Shown one piece after another: positions 1 through 10,305 of a DNA stretch of 64,000 nt (positions are counted from its first letter, which is position 1; the number at the start of each line of letters is the position of its first letter). The DNA is taken from contig CANRWA010000002.1 in assembly GCA_947643415.1 (NCBI GenBank), positions 56,750 to 120,749 on the forward strand. Direction: 5' to 3'. Origin of the DNA: an uncultured Clostridia bacterium. Its GTDB lineage: Bacteria; Bacillota; Clostridia; Lachnospirales; Lachnospiraceae. The translations under genes were made by a program, and so were the position numbers. Below the pieces are notes generated by a model. That model was not told the origin of the DNA and did no database searches. It saw nothing but the letters and a program-made list of their open reading frames with translations.

Positions 1-2
1 AT

Positions 3-245
3 CCGGACCATCTGGTAGGAGAAGAGATTCCTATCAGTGCACAGGTTGTTGCTATTGCCGATGTCTATGATGCACTGGTGAGTCCGAGAGTATATAAGAG
101 TGTATATGCGAATAATATAGCATTTGATATGATAATGGCAGGTGAGTGCGGGCAGTTCTCACCAGATATGTTGGAATGTTTTGGGCTTGCTAAAGTGGAT
201 TTCTTTAATGTAGTGGAAGTTATAAAAATGTTTGAATTTGAATGA
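3..245 (+). CDS. C-terminal fragment of an HD-GYP/HD-domain protein (truncated by window edge)
   Basis: Open frame 3 from window start to TGA at 243-245 reads ..DHLVGEEIPISAQVVAIADVYDALVSPRVYKS.., typical of HD-GYP C-terminal motifs. Confidence 0.6.
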   Translation, partial: PDHLVGEEIPISAQVVAIADVYDALVSPRVYKSVYANNIAFDMIMAGECGQFSPDMLECFGLAKVDFFNVVEVIKMFEFE

Positions 246-386
246 TACATAAAATGCAAAGCAGGCAGCAAAAATTGATTTTTTTGTTGCCTTTTTTATT
301 CTCTTTATGGGCAGAGCGGGCGATGCAGGCAGATTGGTTTCATCCGGACATGTCCACAGGGATTCAGACTGCAGGAGGGGATTGCT

Positions 387-1817
387 ATGGAAGAGAACCT
401 GAGTGTTATATTTCCGTTAGAAAATGCGCTGGAAATAGTGATTGGATTTGACCATGCCGGGGTGATTTCCTACGCAAATGCTGTCGCAAAAGAAAAACTA
501 GGGGGAAAAGAAGAACTGAGGGGAAGGAAGATTGATGAAATCTTCCCTAATATGTTCAAAGCCTGTTCCAGTATTCCCGGTTCCCGGTTTCCGGCCGGTG
601 AAGAAGTGCGGAGCCTTGTGGCGTACCGGACAAATAAGACTTGTTTTCCAGTAGAGGCAAAGGTAGTGACAGATAATCTGTCCGGATTATATTTATGCAT
701 GGCAAATGATATATTGGAGAGAGAGCATCTGGGAAGGGAGATTGAACAGGTAAGGGAAGAGGCACAGCAGGCAATGAAAGTGAAGTCAGAATTTGTTGCC
801 AATGTGACACATGAACTTCGCACTCCGGTCAATGGCATTCTGGGAAATGTCAAAGAGCTGCTGGATGGGGAGATTGACAGCAGAGTGGAGAAATCGCTGA
901 GGCTCATTGAACGATGCTGCGGTGATATGAATAAGATCATCAATAATATCCTGGATTTTTCCAAACTGGAGGCGGGGAAATTTACACTGGAACCTCGGAA
1001 ATTTAATTTCCGTGATATGCTGGATTATGTTCGGAGCAACCATATCAATAAGATCACGGAGAAAGGACTTGGATTTTTTATGACGGTCTCTCCCCAGATT
1101 CCGGAGCATATTATAGGAGATGAACTGAGGATCGTCCAGATCCTGAACAACCTTCTGTCCAATGCCCAGAAGTTCACTTCGGTTGGAAAAATCACTGTGG
1201 AGGTGGTGAAGACAGCACAGGTGAAGGACAGGATGGAGTTGTTCTTTATCGTAAAGGATACAGGGATTGGGATTGACCAGGAGGATAAGGATAAATTGTT
1301 TCAGAGTTTTTCCCAGGTAGATGCCTCTATATCGCGAAAGTACGGAGGCACCGGACTGGGTCTGAATATATGCAAGCAGTTGGCTGAGTTGATGGGTGGC
1401 GCCATTGAAGTGGAGAGTGAGAAGAATAAGGGGAGTACTTTCTCATTTTCTATCTGGGTCGGTATCTGCGTGGATGAAAATTCCACAGGGGGGTGGGCTA
1501 TGCCATCATTTGCTGTGGGAGAAGATACATATCCTATGGAGGACGAAGATGAGGAGGACAATATTAAGAAATATGGAACGCCGGAGAACCTGGAAAATCT
1601 GAAAAAGGTTCTGTCAAAGCTGATCCTCTGTGTAGAGATGGAAAACTGGGAAAAGGCAGAGATGTTCATGGAGACGGTCAGGCAGCTGACGATAGAGGCG
1701 CCCTCGGATGTGAAACGTGTCGTTCTTAGATTGAAGATGGCGATTCAGAAAGAAAATTATGATAAGATAACTGCAGAATATGCAGAATTAAATAAATTTC
1801 TGGAGAATGGGGGGTGA
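387..1817 (+). CDS. PAS-like sensor histidine kinase
   Basis: HELRTPVNGI H-box, NNLLSNAQKFT N-box, DTGIGI and GGTGLGL G-boxes. Confidence 0.85.
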   Translation: MEENLSVIFPLENALEIVIGFDHAGVISYANAVAKEKLGGKEELRGRKIDEIFPNMFKACSSIPGSRFPAGEEVRSLVAYRTNKTCFPVEAKVVTDNLSGLYLCMANDILEREHLGREIEQVREEAQQAMKVKSEFVANVTHELRTPVNGILGNVKELLDGEIDSRVEKSLRLIERCCGDMNKIINNILDFSKLEAGKFTLEPRKFNFRDMLDYVRSNHINKITEKGLGFFMTVSPQIPEHIIGDELRIVQILNNLLSNAQKFTSVGKITVEVVKTAQVKDRMELFFIVKDTGIGIDQEDKDKLFQSFSQVDASISRKYGGTGLGLNICKQLAELMGGAIEVESEKNKGSTFSFSIWVGICVDENSTGGWAMPSFAVGEDTYPMEDEDEEDNIKKYGTPENLENLKKVLSKLILCVEMENWEKAEMFMETVRQLTIEAPSDVKRVVLRLKMAIQKENYDKITAEYAELNKFLENGG

Positions 1818-2883
1818 TCATATGGCAGATACAGAAAAGACTGCGGCAGGCAGGAAGGTTCTTATTGTAGATGATCTGGAACCAAACCGGCTTATCTTGG
1901 AGGAGATCATTAAAAATATGGATTGCATCCCGATTCTGGCAGAGGGGGGGAAGCAGGCGCTGGAGCTGGTAAAGGAGCATACGCCACAGCTTGTCCTGAC
2001 AGATATTTCCATGCCGGAAATGGATGGTTATGAGCTGTGCCGGAAGCTGAAGTCAAAGGAAAAGACGAGGGACATTCCCATTGTCTTTATATCTGCTTTT
2101 GATAATCCACAAGATATTGTGGAGGGATTCCGGCTGGGAGGTGCTGATTATATCACCAAGCCATTTATTGCAGAATTGGTGCAGGCCCGTGTCGGCGTAC
2201 ATCTGAGTTTGTATGAGTCGGGCCACAAACTGGCAGAGATGAATCGGCGGCTGCAGGTATCTGTCAGTGAACAGCTCAGGCAGATGGAGCAGGAAAAGAA
2301 AAATATTCTTTATGCACTGGCAAATATTGCAGCACAGAATGCAGGTTATGATGAGCATTATACAGAGCGTCTCAAACAGAACTGCCAGATCCTTGCACAG
2401 GGGATGCAGTTGTCGCCACTTTTTGAGGATAAGGTATCAGATTCTTTTATTGATGCCATTGCACTTGCGGCACCGCTCTGTGATATCGGTAATATGGGGA
2501 TTCCGTCAGATATTCTGAAAAAGGGGACAGGACTGGCGCCGGAGGAATCTGCCATTATGCAGAAACACACTACCATTGGAGCGAAGCTTCTGAGTGACCT
2601 CTATGTGAATAATGACTATAATGATTTTATTAATACATCAATTGAAATTACCCATTACCATCATGAGAACTGGGATGGCAGCGGTTATCCATGTGGGTTG
2701 TCAGGGGATAAGATTCCCTTGGCAGCACAGATTGTCTCTGTTATGGAGGCATATTGCAGGCTGACGGAGCAAAATGACTGTGGCAGGGAAAAGGCCCTTG
2801 AGACTATGCGGAAGGAGGCAGGGCATAGGTTTAATGCGGATATTTTTGGGATATGTGAGAAAATATCGCGTCAATTTTGTTGA
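1807..2883 (+). CDS. Response regulator with C-terminal HD-GYP-like domain
   Basis: REC motif LIVDDLEPNR..LVLTDISMPEMDGYE; C-terminal HKHTTIGAKLL-like and HHENWDGSGYPCGLSG; alternative start at 1822. Confidence 0.8.
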   Translation: MGGDHMADTEKTAAGRKVLIVDDLEPNRLILEEIIKNMDCIPILAEGGKQALELVKEHTPQLVLTDISMPEMDGYELCRKLKSKEKTRDIPIVFISAFDNPQDIVEGFRLGGADYITKPFIAELVQARVGVHLSLYESGHKLAEMNRRLQVSVSEQLRQMEQEKKNILYALANIAAQNAGYDEHYTERLKQNCQILAQGMQLSPLFEDKVSDSFIDAIALAAPLCDIGNMGIPSDILKKGTGLAPEESAIMQKHTTIGAKLLSDLYVNNDYNDFINTSIEITHYHHENWDGSGYPCGLSGDKIPLAAQIVSVMEAYCRLTEQNDCGREKALETMRKEAGHRFNADIFGICEKISRQFC

Positions 2884-2943
2884 ATGTTAAATGCTAAATG
2901 TTTTTTATTTAAAATTTACTATTTGACGGAGGGATAAGTTGTT

Positions 2944-3780
2944 ATGACGGAGGAAGAATTTCAACAGATTTCAGCCTATATGAAACAGCACTATGGAATT
3001 GAACTGAAGGATAAAAAAGAAATTGTCAGGGGAAGAATGGAAAATTTTATCCAGAAGGGAGGCTGGAACAGTTTTAAGGATTTTATGAGGGCAGTCCTGA
3101 ACAATCAGGCAGGGGCGCAGGAGAAGATGCTGGTAAACCTTCTGACAACTAACTATACTTTTTTTATGAGGGAATTTGAGCACCTGGAGTGTTTAAGGAA
3201 TGTGATCCTGCCTTGGATTAAGAAGAAAGACAGAGGCAGCAAGGATATGAGGATCTGGTGCGGTGCGGCTTCTACAGGGGAAGAGCCATATATGCTCGCC
3301 ATGGTGATTACGGATTTTCTTGGACTGGAGCGGACACAGTGGGATTACCGGGTTCTTGCCACAGATATTTCCACGAAGGCGCTTCAGCAGGCATTGGCAG
3401 GCGTTTATAAGGCGGAGGGATTAAAGAATGTTCCGGAAGAATGGAAGAAACACTTCTTTAAGGCGCTGGATGGGGGAAGGTACTACAGGGTAAAGGATGA
3501 GCTGAAACAGCAGGTGATCTACCGCAAGTTCAATCTGATGGACCCATTTCCTTTCAGGAAAAAAATGCATGCTGTATTTTTGCGTAATGTTATGATATAC
3601 TTTGATAGAGAGACGAAACAGGAACTGGTCCGAAAGGTCTATGATTGCCTGGAACCTGGAGGGTATCTGGTGATCGGGCTGACGGAATCGCTGGAAGACC
3701 ATGATACATTATTTGAGACAGTGCAGTCATCTGTGTTTAGGAAAAAGGAAAGGAAGGATTTGATGTATGGGGCCAATTAA
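2944..3780 (+). CDS. cheR: CheR-type protein-glutamate methyltransferase
   Basis: WCGAASTGEEPYMLAM, VLATDIS, FLRNVMIYFD; upstream of cheB. Confidence 0.9.
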   Translation: MTEEEFQQISAYMKQHYGIELKDKKEIVRGRMENFIQKGGWNSFKDFMRAVLNNQAGAQEKMLVNLLTTNYTFFMREFEHLECLRNVILPWIKKKDRGSKDMRIWCGAASTGEEPYMLAMVITDFLGLERTQWDYRVLATDISTKALQQALAGVYKAEGLKNVPEEWKKHFFKALDGGRYYRVKDELKQQVIYRKFNLMDPFPFRKKMHAVFLRNVMIYFDRETKQELVRKVYDCLEPGGYLVIGLTESLEDHDTLFETVQSSVFRKKERKDLMYGAN

Positions 3781-4795
3781 AGTACTGGTTGTAGATGATT
3801 CTATTGTATTTCGGGAACTGCTGGTACAGAATCTGAGCAGGGACCCATCAATACAGATCGTGGCAACGGCAGGAGATGCCTTTGAGGCCAGGGATGCGAT
3901 TCTTGCCCACCATCCAGATGTTATGACTTTGGATATTGAGCTTCCCAGAATGAATGGAATTGAGTTCTTGCGGAAACTGATGCCTCAATATCCATTACGT
4001 ACCGTGGTGATCAGTTCCCTGAGTGATAAGGTGTTTGATGCGTTAAATGCGGGTGCTGTTGATTTTGTAGCCAAACCCGCGGTATCGAATCGGGCGCAGC
4101 TGGAGGAATTTGTCAGAAATGATCTTCTGGTGAAGGTGAAAATTGCCGCTGCCGCCCAGATTGGAAATTTACGAAGGGCAGGTATGGCGCAGGAACAGGC
4201 GCATCTGCCGGTAAAGAAAAACAATCTTATTGTGGCGATCGGGGCCTCAACCGGTGGTACAGAGGCGATTTTAAGTGTTGTGAAAGACTTTGGGACAGAT
4301 ATTCCGGGAATCGTGGCGGTGCAGCATATGCCGCCCGGATTCACCAAAATGTATGCAAAGAGGCTGAATGACAACTGCCGGATACAGGTTAAGGAGGCAG
4401 AGCCAGGTGACCGGGTAATGCCGGGACATATGCTGATTGCACCAGGTGGTGACCGGCATATGAAACTGGTGAAGGTCAGTGGGGAATACCGGGTGGACAT
4501 CAAGCCCGGACCGAAGGTAAACGGCCATTGTCCTTCAGTAGATGTATTATTTGATTCTGTTGCAAAGGCAGCAGGTGCCGATGCAGTAGGAATTATATTA
4601 ACCGGAATGGGAGGTGATGGTGCAAAGGGACTGCTGGCTATGAGAAAGGCCGGCGCCAGAACCGTAGGGCAGGACGAATCAACCTGTATCGTCTATGGAA
4701 TGCCTAAGGTTGCTTATGATCTGGGAGCGGTGGAGCGTCAGGAAAAATTGTCTGATATCGCGGGCAGAACATACGCATTATTAAATAAAATGTAA
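3767..4795 (+). CDS. cheB: CheB protein-glutamate methylesterase
   Basis: REC domain plus IGASTGGTEAI, VQHMPPGFT, LTGMGGDGAKGL. Confidence 0.93.
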   Translation: MGPIKVLVVDDSIVFRELLVQNLSRDPSIQIVATAGDAFEARDAILAHHPDVMTLDIELPRMNGIEFLRKLMPQYPLRTVVISSLSDKVFDALNAGAVDFVAKPAVSNRAQLEEFVRNDLLVKVKIAAAAQIGNLRRAGMAQEQAHLPVKKNNLIVAIGASTGGTEAILSVVKDFGTDIPGIVAVQHMPPGFTKMYAKRLNDNCRIQVKEAEPGDRVMPGHMLIAPGGDRHMKLVKVSGEYRVDIKPGPKVNGHCPSVDVLFDSVAKAAGADAVGIILTGMGGDGAKGLLAMRKAGARTVGQDESTCIVYGMPKVAYDLGAVERQEKLSDIAGRTYALLNKM

Positions 4796-4808
4796 AGGAG
4801 TGGTAAGC

Positions 4809-5201
4809 ATGAAGATTCTATTGGCCGAAGACGATTTTGTTACAAGGAAGTTTATGGTAAATTTCCTGTCCAAGTATGGTGAATGCGATGTTACTGTGGA
4901 TGGCATGGAAGCAGTGGATGCTTTTATGATGGCACTGGAAGACGGTGAGCCTTATGACCTGATCTGTCTTGATATTATGATGCCAGTAATGGATGGCTAT
5001 CAGGCGCTGGTGGGAATCCGCAACCTGGAGAAAGAGAGGAATGTCCCTGAGGACCAGGCAGTGAAGGTGATCATGACCACCGCACTGAATGAGGAAAAGA
5101 ATGTCAAGATGGCATTTGAGTTAGGATGTACCATATATTCCGGGAAACCGATAGACCAGGGCAGGTTTGAACAGGCATTGAAAAAATTAGATCTGATATA
5201 A
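4809..5201 (+). CDS. CheY-like response regulator
   Basis: ILLAEDDFVTR..DLICLDIMMPVMDGYQ. Confidence 0.85.
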   Translation: MKILLAEDDFVTRKFMVNFLSKYGECDVTVDGMEAVDAFMMALEDGEPYDLICLDIMMPVMDGYQALVGIRNLEKERNVPEDQAVKVIMTTALNEEKNVKMAFELGCTIYSGKPIDQGRFEQALKKLDLI

Positions 5202-5240
5202 CGAAGGAAATTTAAAGAATATGCAGGAAAGGAGAAGAAT

Positions 5241-7403
5241 ATGGCTGAGGAATTTAACGTAGAAGGCATGCTGGATACGTATTTGTTTGAGAATGAGCAG
5301 CTTCTGGAGCAGTTACAGGATATCGTTCTTGATCAGAAGGATGCAGAGTGCTTTGATGAAGACAGCATAAATGAAATATTCCGAACGATGCATACCATTA
5401 AAGGATCTTCGGGTATCATGATGTTTGATAATATAACGGCTGTTTCGCATAAGCTTGAGGATGTCTTCTATTACCTGAGGGAATCACACCCTGATAATGT
5501 ACCTCACCTTGAGCTGGTGGAGCATGTGTTGTCAGTGGCAGATTTTATCACAGGTGAGATGGATAAGATCCGCAATGGGGATGAGACGGATGGAGATGAA
5601 TCTGGCATTCTGGCAGAACTTGATAAGTTTTTGAATATGATTCAGGGGAATGGTGGAGAAGAGAAAAAAGAGGCGAAACCGGTACCCAAAAATGTACATG
5701 AAGAGCCAAAGCAGTTTTATATTGCACCGGTTGCCACCAGCGCCAGCCGATTTTATAAGATTTACCTGACATTCTATCCGGATACGGAGATGTCAAATAT
5801 CCATGCGTATAAGACTGTATATGCGCTGAAAGAAATAGCAGAGGACCTTCTGTACTCCCCTGAGGATATCATTACAGATGAATCCAGTGCAGAAGTGATC
5901 TTGGAAGATGGGTTCCGTATTCTGCTGCAGGCACAGTGCAGCGAGGATGAACTGCGTGAACTTATCAATGTTGGATATGCCATAGAGAAAGTGGATATTT
6001 TTGAATGTAAGGCAGAAGAATTCCTCCGAGGGTTTGATTTCGGCGGAGAAGAACTTCAGATTGATCTGGATTCCAGTGTGGAAGAGATTGAGAGTAAGGC
6101 TCAGGAGGCTCAGGAGGGGGAAGAAAAGAAAGAGGAAGAGAAACCAGCAAAACCCAAGATGGCTCCTGGTGACTATGTCATTAAATCTAAGGAACCTGGC
6201 AAACAGAAGAAGCTGGCAAGGGATAAGCCAAAGACAGAAAAGTCCTTTATCAGCGTTAATGTGAGCAAGATGGATCAGTTGATGGATCTTATCGGGGAAC
6301 TTGTTATTTCTGAGTCTGTCGTTCTGCAGAATCCCGATCTGAAGGTGCCCGGACTGAATCTTGACAGTTTTTATAAGGCAGCTTCACAAATGTCCAAGAT
6401 TTCCACAGATCTGCAGAATGTTATTATGTCCATGCGGATGGTTCCACTGACCAATACATTCCAGAAAATGAACCGTATTGTCTTTGATGTATCCAGAAAG
6501 CTGGGGAAGGACATTGAGTTTGAGATGATCGGTGAGACAACAGAGGTAGATAAGAATATCATCGAACATATCTCCGATCCATTGATGCATCTGGTGAGAA
6601 ATGCTGTTGACCACGGGATTGAGACCAATGAAGAGAGGTTGGACAGCGGAAAACCGGATAAGGGCAAGGTGACACTGGCAGCCAGGATGGAAGCCGGGAA
6701 GGTGTGGATCAGTGTGATTGATAATGGAAAGGGCCTTGACCGGGAGAAGATTCTTGAGAAGGCAAGAAAACAGGGGCTTTTGGAGGACAATAAACCAGAC
6801 AGTGCCTATAAGGATAAAGAGGTCTATCAATTCATCACCCTGCCGGGATTTTCTACCAATGAGCAGATCACGGAATATTCAGGCAGAGGGGTAGGCATGG
6901 ATGTGGTAGTTCAGAATATCCAGTCCATCGGCGGTACACTCGATATTGAGAGCTCTCCGGGGCTGGGCAGTGTCATGAACCTGAAAATTCCACTGACCCT
7001 GGCTATCATAGATGGCATCGTTATGGAGACAGGAGGTTCCTCCTTTGTACTGGAGACTGGCGTGATCAAGGAATTTGTCCGCGTGAGGGAAGATATGATG
7101 ATCCATGAACCGAATGGGGATGAATATATCATGATCCGGGGAGAATGTTTCCCTGTCATCCGGCTGGGCCAGTGGTATGGAATGACTTCCTACAAGGAGG
7201 CAGTGGAAGATGGCATGATGCTGATCATAGAGGTAGAAGACCAGAAAGTCTGCCTGTTTGTTGATAAGCTTATTGGAGAACAGGAAATCGTAGTAAAGAC
7301 AATTCCTCCTTATATCAAGAAAGTGAAAGGGTTATCCGGCTGTACACAGCTTGGCGATGGCAGTATTGCACTTATATTGGACCCAGGAGGGTTAATAGAG
7401 TAA
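5241..7403 (+). CDS. cheA: Chemotaxis histidine kinase CheA
   Basis: HPt motif MHTIKGSSGIM, HLVRNAVDHGIE, GRGVGMDVV, CheW-like C-terminus. Confidence 0.95.
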   Translation: MAEEFNVEGMLDTYLFENEQLLEQLQDIVLDQKDAECFDEDSINEIFRTMHTIKGSSGIMMFDNITAVSHKLEDVFYYLRESHPDNVPHLELVEHVLSVADFITGEMDKIRNGDETDGDESGILAELDKFLNMIQGNGGEEKKEAKPVPKNVHEEPKQFYIAPVATSASRFYKIYLTFYPDTEMSNIHAYKTVYALKEIAEDLLYSPEDIITDESSAEVILEDGFRILLQAQCSEDELRELINVGYAIEKVDIFECKAEEFLRGFDFGGEELQIDLDSSVEEIESKAQEAQEGEEKKEEEKPAKPKMAPGDYVIKSKEPGKQKKLARDKPKTEKSFISVNVSKMDQLMDLIGELVISESVVLQNPDLKVPGLNLDSFYKAASQMSKISTDLQNVIMSMRMVPLTNTFQKMNRIVFDVSRKLGKDIEFEMIGETTEVDKNIIEHISDPLMHLVRNAVDHGIETNEERLDSGKPDKGKVTLAARMEAGKVWISVIDNGKGLDREKILEKARKQGLLEDNKPDSAYKDKEVYQFITLPGFSTNEQITEYSGRGVGMDVVVQNIQSIGGTLDIESSPGLGSVMNLKIPLTLAIIDGIVMETGGSSFVLETGVIKEFVRVREDMMIHEPNGDEYIMIRGECFPVIRLGQWYGMTSYKEAVEDGMMLIIEVEDQKVCLFVDKLIGEQEIVVKTIPPYIKKVKGLSGCTQLGDGSIALILDPGGLIE

Positions 7404-7431
7404 ATTTTATAGAAAGGGATGGTGCTCCATT

Positions 7432-7983
7432 ATGGAAGAAACAAGCGAATTGAAGGGACTGGTAATTGATTCAGGTACTTCTTCAAATGAACCGGATACC
7501 CAGAGAGGCAAGTATATGACCTTTAAGTCCGGGAATGAATATTTTGGCCTGAAGATTCAGTATGTGAACGAGATTATCCAGTTTCAGGCAATCACAGCAA
7601 TTCCGGAGACGGATGATTACATCAAAGGCCTGATCAATCTGAGAGGAAAGGTTATTCCGGTTATTGATGTAAGACTGCGGTTTAAGCAGGAGCCATTTGA
7701 GTATAATGACCGGACCTGTATCATAGTGATCAATGTGAAATCCACAGTGGTTGGCCTGATTGTAGAACAGATCGCAGATGTAGTCGAGATCAAGGAGGAA
7801 AATATACTTCCTCCGCCTGCTATCGGACGTGTGGATAAGCAGCATCACAAGTATGTGTATGGGATCGGCAAAGTTGGGGATTCTGTAAAACTGCTTTTGG
7901 ATCCTGATAAACTGCTGAATGATGATGATCTGAATCTTGCTGAGCAGGCAGAAAATATGAATATTGAAGAAGGAGAGGTATAA
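7432..7983 (+). CDS. cheW: CheW coupling protein
   Basis: YFGLKIQYVNEII..GLINLRGKVIPVIDVRLRF. Confidence 0.92.
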   Translation: MEETSELKGLVIDSGTSSNEPDTQRGKYMTFKSGNEYFGLKIQYVNEIIQFQAITAIPETDDYIKGLINLRGKVIPVIDVRLRFKQEPFEYNDRTCIIVINVKSTVVGLIVEQIADVVEIKEENILPPPAIGRVDKQHHKYVYGIGKVGDSVKLLLDPDKLLNDDDLNLAEQAENMNIEEGEV

Positions 7984-9453
7984 ATGATGAAAAACATGAA
8001 GATGAAAACAAAAATGATTATAGGTTTTGTCGTTCCAACTTTATTTATTATTGTAAATGTAGTGCTTGCGGTCTCTTCAGTCAATAATATCCGGGGCAGA
8101 TTTGCTGATGAACGGCAGGAACTGCTTACAACAATACAGGCAACACTGGATGAGATGGATGCGGACAGCAGTAAAGCGGAAAAACTGATCGATGCTGTTA
8201 CTACCATGCAGGAGGAGAGCAAGGAGAATATCGGAAAGTTGGCTAATAACTCTAATCTTTTCAGTTTTGCGTTGGTAGCATTCTCTGTTATCATTACAGT
8301 TATCCTGTCAACAAGCCTGATCAAGGCCATCACTAAGTCTGTAAGACAGTTGTCCCGGGCAGCAAAGGATATAGCCGCAGGGCGTGTAGATGTCCATATG
8401 GAAAAGTATAATAATGATGAGTTTGGTGAATTGGTAGACGAATACACACGTGTAATTGAAAACATGAAGTATCAGGCAGATATTGCAAAAGAAGTGGCAA
8501 ATGGCAATCTGACAGTCCAGGTTGATGTGAAGTCGAGTGAAGATGTGCTGACAAATGCATTGAAGAAATTGGTAAATGATAACCTCAATGCATTGTCCAA
8601 TATCAGTGAAGCGGGCACCCAGGTAACTCTCAGCTCTTCCCAGGTGGCAAGCGCCAGCCAGGCACTTGCTCAGGGTTCTACTGAGCAGGCAAGTGCGATT
8701 GAACAGATCACAGCATCCATTGATGAAATCGCAGATAAGACAAAACAGAATGCAGAACAGGCAAACTCAGCTGCCAGCCTGGTTATTCAGGCAATTGATG
8801 AGGTGAAACAGGGTAATAAGCAGATGCGTGAGATGGTGGCAGCAATGCAGGATATCAATAAGGCATCCGAGAGTATTTCTAAGATTATTAAGACCATTGA
8901 TGATATTGCATTCCAGACGAATATCCTTGCCCTGAATGCAGCCGTAGAGGCAGCAAGGGCAGGTGAAGCAGGAAAAGGTTTCGCTGTCGTAGCTGAAGAG
9001 GTGAGAAGCCTGGCTGCCAAGAGTGGAGAAGCTGCTTCTGAGACCGCTGAACTTATCGAGGATTCCATTACTAAGGTAAGTGCCGGTTCACAGATCGCAG
9101 ATGATACAGCAAAAGCGCTGGATGCTATCACAAATGTAGTACAGGAGAGTGAAGTAATCATTAATGGCATTGCGGAGTCTTCCAATTACCAGGCAACTGC
9201 AGTAGCTCAGATCGAGCAGGCGATCACACAGGTTTCCCAGGTAGTGCAGAACAATTCTGCTACCAGTGAAGAGTGTGCATCAGCCAGTGAAGAGCTGTCT
9301 AACCAGGCTTCCAAGATGCGAGAACTGCTTTCCATCTATAACCTGGGTTCAGGCAGTGCAGGCGGGTTCTCTGGTTCTTCCATGTCATCTTCTTCCATGT
9401 CAAATATGAATGAACAGGTAATCTCCCTTGGAGATGATTTTGGCAAATATTAA
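7984..9453 (+). CDS. Methyl-accepting chemotaxis protein
   Basis: Two TM segments, HAMP-like region, signalling tip [37 protein letters not shown]. Confidence 0.95.
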   Translation: MMKNMKMKTKMIIGFVVPTLFIIVNVVLAVSSVNNIRGRFADERQELLTTIQATLDEMDADSSKAEKLIDAVTTMQEESKENIGKLANNSNLFSFALVAFSVIITVILSTSLIKAITKSVRQLSRAAKDIAAGRVDVHMEKYNNDEFGELVDEYTRVIENMKYQADIAKEVANGNLTVQVDVKSSEDVLTNALKKLVNDNLNALSNISEAGTQVTLSSSQVASASQALAQGSTEQASAIEQITASIDEIADKTKQNAEQANSAASLVIQAIDEVKQGNKQMREMVAAMQDINKASESISKIIKTIDDIAFQTNILALNAAVEAARAGEAGKGFAVVAEEVRSLAAKSGEAASETAELIEDSITKVSAGSQIADDTAKALDAITNVVQESEVIINGIAESSNYQATAVAQIEQAITQVSQVVQNNSATSEECASASEELSNQASKMRELLSIYNLGSGSAGGFSGSSMSSSSMSNMNEQVISLGDDFGKY

Positions 9454-9470
9454 TACAGTCAAGTAGTGGG

Positions 9471-9496
9471 AGGCACAGGATCCTGTTCCTGTGCCT
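9471..9496 (+). terminator. Hairpin downstream of the MCP gene
   Basis: AGGCACAGGA / TCCTGTGCCT followed by a short T-rich tail. Confidence 0.6.
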
Positions 9497-9530
9497 TTCT
9501 TCATAAGAAAGAAAAAGGAGGTATATATTT

Positions 9531-9884
9531 ATGGGATTATTTGAAGACCTGAAAGAGTTAGGGGTAAATGTTGATGAAGGCCTGGAACGGCTGGGAGGGA
9601 ATCAGGCGCTTTATGAAAGGCTGCTCGGTTCATTTTTAAAAACCATGGATACACACCATGTAGAACCGGATTTTGATACCGGTGATCTGACGGAAGCGAT
9701 TGAAAAGACCCATGCCATCAAAGGAACATCCGGAAATCTTTCCATCACTCCTGTATATGAGGCATATACGGAGATTGTGGCGCTCCTTCGTGCAGATCAG
9801 CCGGAGCAGGCAAAAGAGGTTCTGGAAAAGATCCTGCCAGTACAGGAAAAGATCATTGAATGTATAAAAAGCTATTCTGAGTAG
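9531..9884 (+). CDS. HPt domain protein
   Basis: EKTHAIKGTSGNLSI histidine phosphotransfer motif. Confidence 0.8.
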   Translation: MGLFEDLKELGVNVDEGLERLGGNQALYERLLGSFLKTMDTHHVEPDFDTGDLTEAIEKTHAIKGTSGNLSITPVYEAYTEIVALLRADQPEQAKEVLEKILPVQEKIIECIKSYSE

Positions 9885-9918
9885 TGAAGGATGTCAGGCA
9901 GACAAGGAGTAAAGTGTT

Positions 9919-10302
9919 ATGAAATCAATACATAAGACAGTACTGATCGTGGATGATTCGGATTCCGACAGAGGTGTTTTGAAGAATATCCTGCGCAATG
10001 ACTTTAATGTATTAGAGGCACAAAGTGGTTTTGCAGCCCTTAATACAATTTCGGAGAAAAAAAAGGAACTGGATGCGATTTTTCTTGATATTTCCATGCC
10101 TGTTCTTGATGGTTTTGCCATTCTTGAAAGTATGAAGGAGAAAAAAATAACCAATATCTGTATTTTTATGATCACTTCAGAGGCGACAAAGGAAAACGTC
10201 GAGAAGGCAGCCGGTTTTCATATCGCCGGATTTATAAAGAAACCATATGATGCAGATGACATTATAGAAAGAGTAAAACAAGTTCTTGGTGATTTTGAGT
10301 AA
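9919..10302 (+). CDS. Single-domain response regulator
   Basis: VLIVDDSDSDR..DAIFLDISMPVLDGF..GFIKKPYD. Confidence 0.85.
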   Translation: MKSIHKTVLIVDDSDSDRGVLKNILRNDFNVLEAQSGFAALNTISEKKKELDAIFLDISMPVLDGFAILESMKEKKITNICIFMITSEATKENVEKAAGFHIAGFIKKPYDADDIIERVKQVLGDFE

Positions 10303-10305
10303 AGT